Part shown: positions 6,966 through 11,216 of the stretch, piece by piece
Layout of the letters: each line of letters opens with the position of its first letter
Position numbering within the stretch: position 1 is the stretch's first letter
DNA from: Pseudobutyrivibrio sp.
GTDB lineage: Bacteria; Bacillota_A; Clostridia; Lachnospirales; Lachnospiraceae
NCBI GenBank assembly: GCA_024691465.1
Contig: JAILNO010000202.1
Coordinates: 1 to 11,216, forward strand
Direction: 5' to 3'
Length of the DNA: 11,216 nucleotides
The notes under the pieces: model-generated
Told to the model about the DNA's origin: nothing
Databases searched by the model: none
The model's input: only the letters and a program-made list of their open reading frames with translations
Translations under genes and position numbers: made by a program

Positions 6966-7037
6966 AAAGAAGGAGCCCCTAGCCTGTATGCATTCACTTG
7001 ATAAATGCACACCGGCTAGTGCGGCTCCTTATTTTTT
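6966..7037. terminator. Bidirectional three-tier terminator hairpin
   Basis: Nested stems AAGGAGCC/GGCTCCTT (6970-6977, 7023-7030), CTAGCC/GGCTAG (6979-6984, 7014-7019) and TGCATT/AATGCA (6989-6994, 7004-7009) give one long hairpin. It is followed by ATTTTTT on plus and by CTTTTTAT on minus. It terminates the chemoreceptor gene and its convergent neighbour. The outer arm overlaps the stop codon of the minus-strand gene at 7029-7031. Confidence 0.9.
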
Positions 7038-7409
7038 CTTGTTGATTCGACTAGATACATCTAGTTTATAAGTAGTCATGGCTGATATAAAGATTGCAAC
7101 GATGGCACACCAGGCCCAGATAAATGGCGTCCTATGACGCCTCTCTCCAGCAAGGGGTGCTTCCTCATCCTCTATGGTCTTTATCTCATCCTCTGTAGTA
7201 GTCTCATCTTCAGTTAGGGCTGTATCTGTTGCTTCCAGATCAGCTTCTTCGGTCTCGTCTTTTGATACTTCTGTCGTCTGCACTTCCTCTGACGCAGTTA
7301 TCTCGTTATCCGACCCTTCCCCAATGACAGTTAACGGAGTAATCACAATCGCTAGTGAAATACAGACAGATGCCGCACTACACAGTGCGTACTTCACACC
7401 TTTTTTCAT
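7029..7409 (-). CDS. Small acidic membrane protein of unknown function
   Basis: Not recognised as a known family. The 126 residues show an N-terminal hydrophobic segment (about 5-30, preceded by MKKGVKY) that could be a signal peptide or anchor. An acidic Thr/Glu/Asp linker (31-88) holds roughly two dozen acidic residues. A basic patch, ERRHR, is at 89-93, then a second hydrophobic segment (about 95-113) and a basic tail ending RINKKK. The TIEDEEAPLAGE stretch before the last segment recalls the IxDExxPLA sequence that, from memory, precedes sorting signals in some Lachnospiraceae surface proteins; no LPxTG is present. If the first segment is cleaved, the acidic region would face outside with a C-terminal anchor. 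Start: GGGAGG about ten bases before ATG 7409, with the hydrophobic N-terminus intact. It is a single gene with its own upstream inverted repeat and lies between flagellar operons, so a motility link is possible but unproven. Confidence 0.75.
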   Translation of the reverse strand: MKKGVKYALCSAASVCISLAIVITPLTVIGEGSDNEITASEEVQTTEVSKDETEEADLEATDTALTEDETTTEDEIKTIEDEEAPLAGERRHRTPFIWAWCAIVAIFISAMTTYKLDVSSRINKKK

Positions 7410-7474
7410 CTGCCATTACCTCCCAAATTTTAACTGCACGAACAATTAAAATCTTTCAATAAACTTATTCTCAC

Positions 7475-7505
7475 TTGTTACTATTTTATATTCATAAAGT
7501 AACAA
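7475..7505. promoter_or_regulatory. Inverted repeat over the small-protein promoter
   Basis: TTGTTACT (7475-7482) and AGTAACAA (7498-7505) form a perfect 8-bp inverted repeat with a 15-bp spacer. On the minus strand the spacer contains TATAAAAT, a likely -10 box for the gene starting at 7409, with a weak TTGTTT -35 element 17 bp upstream. The geometry suits a dimeric repressor covering the promoter; the regulator is unknown. The same sequence could also fold as a weak hairpin. Confidence 0.5.
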
Positions 7506-7524
7506 AAACAATAATCTGAGTAGG

Positions 7525-7541
7525 GAGATTCTGCCAAATCC
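7525..7541. repeat. 17-bp repeat, copy 2 (downstream of csrA)
   Basis: GAGATTCTGCCAAATCC on plus is identical to 1405-1421, next to the flagellin ribosome site, in the same orientation. A partial copy, ATTTTGCCAAA (7548-7558), matches its ATTCTGCCAAA core at 10 of 11 bases and is offset by exactly 20 bp. It lies between the csrA terminator and the small-protein promoter, outside any gene. Confidence 0.8.
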
Positions 7542-7563
7542 GAGACAATTTTGCCAAAGGGAG

Positions 7564-7597
7564 AAATAAAAAAGCTCCAGAAATAAATTCTGGAGCT
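7564..7597 (-). terminator. Intrinsic terminator of flgK-flgL-fliW-csrA
   Basis: AGCTCCAGAA and TTCTGGAGCT form a perfect 10-bp stem with a 5-nt loop (7583-7587). On minus it is followed by TTTTTATTTC, a good U-tract. It begins about a dozen bases after the csrA stop codon, closing the operon. Confidence 0.9.
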
Positions 7598-7609
7598 CTA
7601 ACATTTCTA

Positions 7610-7831
7610 TTATAAAAGATTTTTGATTGCTTCGAGATCGTCCATGCTGATTGTCTGGGCTTCCTCGTTTTCTTTTTGAATCTCTAAGTATACTTCTTTT
7701 CTGTAGATAGATACTTCCTTAGGAGCTGATATACCTATCTTAACCTGATCTCCGCGAACCTCAAGGACTGTAATCTCGATGTTGTTGTTGATCATTATTG
7801 CATCACCTGTTTTTCTTGTTAATGCCAACAT
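7610..7831 (-). CDS. csrA: CsrA, translational repressor of flagellin
   Basis: CsrA is a dimeric RNA-binding protein that blocks translation by binding GGA motifs over ribosome sites. The 73-residue product has the full family core: MLALTRKTGDAIMINNNIEI (1-20) with the RNA-contacting Arg6, then GDQVKIGISAPKEVSIYRKE (28-47) with the second conserved Arg in YRKE. A C-terminal helix, ISMDDLEAIKNLL, slightly longer than in enteric CsrA (61 residues), is usual for firmicutes, where it can contribute to FliW contact. The ATG lies two bases after the fliW stop. The only Shine-Dalgarno-like sequence (AAAGGA) lies inside the fliW end about 13 bases away, so translation is probably coupled to fliW. Candidate targets are visible at 1397-1472 and 5011-5075. 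Stop is TAA, followed by the terminator. Confidence 0.97.
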   Translation of the reverse strand: MLALTRKTGDAIMINNNIEITVLEVRGDQVKIGISAPKEVSIYRKEVYLEIQKENEEAQTISMDDLEAIKNLL

Positions 7832-7833
7832 CG

Positions 7834-8286
7834 CTACTCACCGTCCTTTCCATGTAATGCATCATAAATCAGAAAACGGACTGGCTCAGATCCATCAATG
7901 ATAATCTGATCACCAATATTAGTTTCTGTATTGATGATTATAGGTGCCTTAAGGTTAATAGACGCCTCTTTAGGATCCTTAGGAACTCTAACTGTGACAA
8001 GTACGAATGTATTGTCCTCATTAAGCTCTCCTAACTGCTCTAAAGCGTCTAAGTTAAAGGCTGGTGCATAGTCTGGCTTTACCTTATGTGGCAACATAAC
8101 TGGCATAGCAAAATCTGTCTCATCAAGGGACTGAAGCCACATGATATTGCCCTTATTCTTTTTTTCCTCGTCGAAAATGAGAGTGTATCTCTTCATGTCT
8201 GGGAAACCGATAAGACCATGAATAAGATTGATGACTTTTTCATCGGAAATTTCAATTTCGCCGAATAGTCTTGTTTTTACCTGCAT
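7834..8286 (-). CDS. fliW: FliW, flagellar assembly factor and CsrA antagonist
   Basis: FliW binds either flagellin or CsrA. When cytoplasmic flagellin is exported, FliW is freed, captures CsrA and allows flagellin translation. The 150-residue product matches the family length (about 130-155) and pattern: MQVKTRLFGEIEISDEKVI, then GLIGFPDMKRYTLIFDEEK, MWLQSLDETDFAMPVMLPHKVKPDY around the middle, and VRVPKDPKEASINLKAPIIINTETN in the C-terminal third. The gene begins 15 nt after flgL; the flgL stop TAG abuts the ribosome site AAGGAG. It is two bases from csrA, so antagonist and repressor are made together. It ends in TAG, which shows UAG works as a stop in this genome. Confidence 0.97.
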   Translation of the reverse strand: MQVKTRLFGEIEISDEKVINLIHGLIGFPDMKRYTLIFDEEKKNKGNIMWLQSLDETDFAMPVMLPHKVKPDYAPAFNLDALEQLGELNEDNTFVLVTVRVPKDPKEASINLKAPIIINTETNIGDQIIIDGSEPVRFLIYDALHGKDGE

Positions 8287-8301
8287 TATCCCTTTCTCCT
8301 T

Positions 8302-9975
8302 CTAAATGTAATTAAGTAGTGTCGATTCGCCTAGCTTACCTGCAGCTGTGAGCGAAGCCTGATATGCGGTGTAGGCAGCTGTGTATTCAATGATAATCTG
8401 GGATAAATCTATATCATCATTCTTTGATTGAAGTTCCTGAACTGTCTCCTGCTGATCACCTACTCTTGTCTTAGTAAGAGAAAGTGAGTCCTGCTTACAA
8501 CCCAAATCAGTAATAGCTAAACTTATTGTAGCATAATACTCATCCATTTTGCCTAATTCTGTGTTAAAAAGTTTCTGCATATTGTCGCTATAGTAGTCAA
8601 ACTCCTTCTGTGCAGCATCTTTCCACAGAGCCAACATCTCCTGATCTTCTGTAGATGCGTACTGAGTCTCACTCATCATATTCTCAATTGTGCTAACCTT
8701 ATCATAAGCGTTCATTGCATTCTTAACTGCATCAATCATCTCTGTGAGATCGCGATATAATGAGCTATCAAACACCTCTGAAGCCTCTGTGTTAATAGTA
8801 ATAGTCTGATTAGCAGAGATGGTATACTGAATATCGAAATTAATAACATCACCATTGTCATCGAACTTGGTATATACGTTATTCTTGCTTAATTCTGCAC
8901 CATCCTTATCGATAAGCTTAGTGCAGTTATAATAATATTCTGGCTTAAGCTCACCATTATTAAATCCAGTCTTGTCATACTGAATATCAATAGTTGCATC
9001 AGCTGTCTTAAGGTCAGCTGCAACTGTATTACCAAATATAATCTCGCCTGTCTCTTTAATAATAACTACTGAATTATCTGCAACGGTCTTTAGACCAGCT
9101 ACAGATGTAGCTGTACTCTCGGTTGGTACGTCTCCTTTTACTGTAGTATCTGTATCATTAGCCCAGCTAGTAGCATTATCATATACCTTAATAGTATATG
9201 TCTGTGCACCCACAACTGAAGTAATAACTACATTGTCATTGTATACATCATCTGTGGAGTTGAAGGTATAGTCCTCACAAACACCAGGAATATTGATGCT
9301 ATTGATTGTTCCTATATTGTCATATCCGAAGCGCACTCTGTAATAATTAGTCTGGATGATATCCGAGATTTCCTCATAGCTTGGATCAGTAGTCTCAAGA
9401 GATGGTGCAAGTACCTCAGCCTCTGTAGTAGGTACGTCCACTGAACCTGAGTAGTATCTCCTCTCTTCCATAGACTCAACTATAGAAAAGGACTGGTCAA
9501 TTCTGTACTTAGTTTTACCCTCATCCTCTGTAAAAGTAAGAGTGCTATCTGTTCTATAGCCTGTGAACACAGTACGGTTAGCATAATCTGAATTACCCTC
9601 GGCGTATAACTGCTTCTGAAGTGCCTGAAGCTGTGTAAGGATAGTGTTCCTATCATCCTGGCTGTTGTTAGTATCTGTAGAGCCTGAAACTGTAGCCTCA
9701 CGGCAATCCTTAACAATATCGCGCATATTGATAAGAGCTGTCTCAGTTACATCAAGCCACTGACTAGCATCAGGAATATTCTTTGAGTAATACTGAGTCA
9801 CCTGAGATAATGTGGTAGATAATCTCAGAGAACGTACAGCGATTACTGGATCATCAGAAGGCTTATCTATCTGCTTCTGAGATGTCATCTGCTTATTTCT
9901 CTTATTAACAACTTCTTTAGTAGTATTAATGTTAGAAGCTGCGTTGTTCATTATCATCTTATTAGTAACTCTCAT
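8302..9975 (-). CDS. flgL: FlgL, hook-filament junction protein (HAP3)
   Basis: FlgL forms the junction layer between FlgK and flagellin. The N-terminal flagellin-like domain starts MRVTNKMIMNNAASNINTT and contains QKQIDKPSDDPVIAVRSLRL (34-53). The C-terminal helix is typical, with TRVGDQQETVQELQSKNDDI followed by SQIIIEYTAAYTAYQASL and ending GESTLLNYI. At 557 residues it is far longer than FlgL of Bacillus or enteric bacteria (about 300). The extra 200-250 residues are a Thr/Asp-rich beta-type insert (roughly 165-420), presumably surface domains. Start ATG 9975 has GAGG eight bases upstream and fits the family N-terminus. It follows flgK by 46 nt and precedes fliW by 15 nt, consistent with one transcript. 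It ends in TAG. Confidence 0.95.
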   Translation of the reverse strand: MRVTNKMIMNNAASNINTTKEVVNKRNKQMTSQKQIDKPSDDPVIAVRSLRLSTTLSQVTQYYSKNIPDASQWLDVTETALINMRDIVKDCREATVSGSTDTNNSQDDRNTILTQLQALQKQLYAEGNSDYANRTVFTGYRTDSTLTFTEDEGKTKYRIDQSFSIVESMEERRYYSGSVDVPTTEAEVLAPSLETTDPSYEEISDIIQTNYYRVRFGYDNIGTINSINIPGVCEDYTFNSTDDVYNDNVVITSVVGAQTYTIKVYDNATSWANDTDTTVKGDVPTESTATSVAGLKTVADNSVVIIKETGEIIFGNTVAADLKTADATIDIQYDKTGFNNGELKPEYYYNCTKLIDKDGAELSKNNVYTKFDDNGDVINFDIQYTISANQTITINTEASEVFDSSLYRDLTEMIDAVKNAMNAYDKVSTIENMMSETQYASTEDQEMLALWKDAAQKEFDYYSDNMQKLFNTELGKMDEYYATISLAITDLGCKQDSLSLTKTRVGDQQETVQELQSKNDDIDLSQIIIEYTAAYTAYQASLTAAGKLGESTLLNYI

Positions 9976-10021
9976 ATCTTTTACCTCGTATATCTTTCAG
10001 GAAACTCTATCAATTAAGGGG

Positions 10022-10543
10022 CTATACTCCTGTTTCAAGTATCAACCTATCATATATTTCGGAAAAAACTGAAATACATTTAGAGGATAGATTGTATGCA
10101 TTTTGGAATTTAATTAAGCCAAGAGCTTCTTCATCCTCATCAACACCAGCAATAGATAATCTCTGCTCTGAAATAGTCTTCTGTATATTGGTGAAGTTAG
10201 TTGTGAATATATCGCACTCCTGTGTATCTACAGTAACGTCTGAATAAATACACTGTAGGAAGGCGTCACCGCCACCACCTCTGAATATGGTAGTTTCACT
10301 CTGAAGCTTCTGCAGCTTTTCTATTAAATCGGCTGCATCTACTCCTGATGTATAATTCTCAGCAGTGGTTGTTGCAAACTTCCTAGAATCCTCATCAGAT
10401 GCTTTGGCAATTGATACATTGCCTGCAGTAAGTAGGAAGTATGTCTCATCAGTACTTGAAAGAGTAGTTGAGGCCGTATCAGCTCTCATCTCATGCTCCT
10501 CCTTTGAATCAATCGGATCCTTGGAAATAAAGAAAGCGCCCAT
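10022..10543 (-). CDS. flgK: FlgK C-terminal part downstream of the amber codon
   Basis: If translation restarted after the amber codon, the first in-frame ATG is at 10543 and gives 173 residues (MGAFFISKDPID through LILETGV). This piece holds the end of FlgK domain D2 or D1 and the complete C-terminal helix. No Shine-Dalgarno at proper distance is seen (AGTGGAG lies about 20 bases away), so independent expression is doubtful. Automated annotation would probably list it as a separate short FlgK. Confidence 0.35.
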   Translation of the reverse strand: MGAFFISKDPIDSKEEHEMRADTASTTLSSTDETYFLLTAGNVSIAKASDEDSRKFATTTAENYTSGVDAADLIEKLQKLQSETTIFRGGGGDAFLQCIYSDVTVDTQECDIFTTNFTNIQKTISEQRLSIAGVDEDEEALGLIKFQNAYNLSSKCISVFSEIYDRLILETGV

Positions 10544-10579
10544 TGCATTACCGTCTAAATCTACTCCACTTTCTTCTAT

Positions 10580-10582
10580 CTA
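10580..10582 (-). other. flgK: In-frame amber codon inside flgK
   Basis: In mRNA sense the context is AAG TTT AAT TAG ATA GAA GAA. The frame before and after is identical (the two ATGs at 11158 and 10543 differ by 615 bases, a multiple of three). CAG (Gln) to TAG is one base change. Neither a CARYYA readthrough context nor an obvious downstream hairpin is present. Confidence 0.9.
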
Positions 10583-11216
10583 ATTAAACTTCTCACAGAA
10601 GCTTCTAACAAACATATCCATCTGATTCTGATAGTATGGAATACCCATGTAAGCCACATCATCTCCCACCTGGAAAGGCTTACCAACAAGTCCGCTGGCC
10701 TTATCTAGGGAAATAGAATCTACTAAGTTAAATGTAATAGAAGTAATTTTGCCTTTTTCATCCGTGTTGAAGCTGAAGCTATCATAGCTGAATAACATAT
10801 TGTTAGTGTTAATCTGGCCCTTAAGTGGCATGTTCAATTCATTAATATCTTCGATGCTAACGCCTGTGACTGTAATAGATGTGCTAGTAGCTTCAGATAC
10901 AGTCGCATGTAGATTCTCATTATTGTTACCGTCTCTGATATCAAACATAGCCTTAAGGTTACCACCACTAGTGTTAGGAGTGGCATTAAAGGTATCTCCA
11001 TCCTTAGTCCATACGATATCGTATAATCCCTCTACATCAGACTGATTGTGAGTCTCATCTGTCTCTCTAGATACCACTGATAGTGTGTTGTACTCATAGG
11101 TATCTACCAGCATCTGACCATTAATATATACGTAGTAATAGGTAGCTCCTGTCTTCATATCAGGATTGTTTGTATTCGTAACTTCTACCTCAGATACGCT
11201 TACATCTACTATCTCA

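Larger units (their letters stand above)
10022..11216 (-). pseudogene. flgK: FlgK (HAP1), 5'-truncated by window, with in-frame amber
   Basis: FlgK is the first hook-filament junction protein. One reading frame runs from the window edge (first full codon at 11215) to TAG 10022-10024, broken only by TAG at 10580-10582 after 211 visible codons. Upstream lies YYYVYINGQMLVD and DDVAYMGIPYYQNQMDMFVR. Directly across the stop, CEKFN-stop-IEESGVDLDGNAMGAFF follows the usual FlgK pattern FNxIHxSGxDLDGN, so the amber replaces one residue of a conserved helix. The last part (IAGVDEDEEALGLIKFQNAY, then SSKCISVFSEIYDRLILETG) is the standard FlgK C-terminus. There is no frameshift. As written, the protein would lose its last 185 residues, including C-terminal D1/D0, and should not assemble. 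Nonsense mutation, base error, readthrough or suppression are all possible. The ATG at 11158 is internal, not the gene start. Confidence 0.88.

Noticed and set aside
7376..7409. Lipoprotein signal in the small membrane protein (Cys10)
   Set aside because: KYALC lacks the small residue required at -1 of a lipobox, and the hydrophobic run continues past the Cys.
7174..7449. Plus-strand open frame opposite the small membrane protein gene
   Set aside because: It is a Ser/Val-rich shadow of the acidic Glu/Thr codons on minus, with no ribosome site or family likeness.
7525..7558. TTTGGCA elements as sigma-54 -24 boxes
   Set aside because: No GC-type -12 element at the required spacing in either copy.
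10580..10582. Genome-wide reassignment of UAG as sense
   Set aside because: UAG ends flgL, fliW, flaG, the FliT/FlgN-like gene and flgK at positions fitting family lengths, and fliW-UAG is followed two bases later by csrA.
10544..10582. Frameshift in flgK
   Set aside because: Both parts are in the same frame, and the 12 codons between the amber and ATG 10543 read as normal FlgK.

Overview
The window is a late flagellar gene cluster from a low-to-moderate GC, Gram-positive motile anaerobe, most likely a Lachnospiraceae member of the Butyrivibrio/Pseudobutyrivibrio/Roseburia type. This is inferred from the flagellin start (MVVQHNMQAAN), the fliW-csrA pair, strong AGGAGG ribosome sites and sigma-28 promoters. 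No database search was possible. Nearly all genes lie on the minus strand; one chemoreceptor gene is on plus.

Reading along the minus strand from the right edge: flgK (5' end outside the window, carrying an in-frame amber codon), flgL, fliW and csrA form one tight operon closed by an intrinsic terminator. About 200 bp follow with an inverted repeat and a 17-bp repeat shared with the flagellin leader. Next is a small unrecognised membrane protein gene that converges on a chemoreceptor gene (plus strand) over a shared three-tier terminator hairpin. Divergent from the receptor is flaG-fliD-fliS plus a FliT/FlgN-like chaperone gene, driven by a near-perfect sigma-28 promoter. Last comes a terminator, a second sigma-28 promoter, a ~140-nt leader and the flagellin gene, cut off at the left edge about 30 codons before its expected end.

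The parts fit a filament assembly module: FlgK/FlgL join hook to filament, FliD caps it, FliS and probably the FliT/FlgN-like protein are export chaperones, FlaG is accessory, and flagellin builds the filament. FliW and CsrA are the known post-transcriptional switch for flagellin. Their likely targets are visible here. The flagellin leader has a GGA in a hairpin loop plus further GGA motifs up to the Shine-Dalgarno. The flaG-fliD leader has a 12/12 match to the CsrA consensus, suggesting the cap operon is also a CsrA target.

Most notable points: (1) flgK is interrupted by a single in-frame UAG with intact coding sense on both sides; (2) CsrA-type sites in two sigma-28 leaders; (3) an identical 17-mer beside the flagellin ribosome site and in the csrA-downstream gap, whose plus-strand transcript would be antisense to the flagellin leader; (4) a small two-membrane-segment acidic protein of unknown role with an operator-like inverted repeat at its promoter. 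No CRISPR, insertion sequence, tRNA or rRNA was seen.
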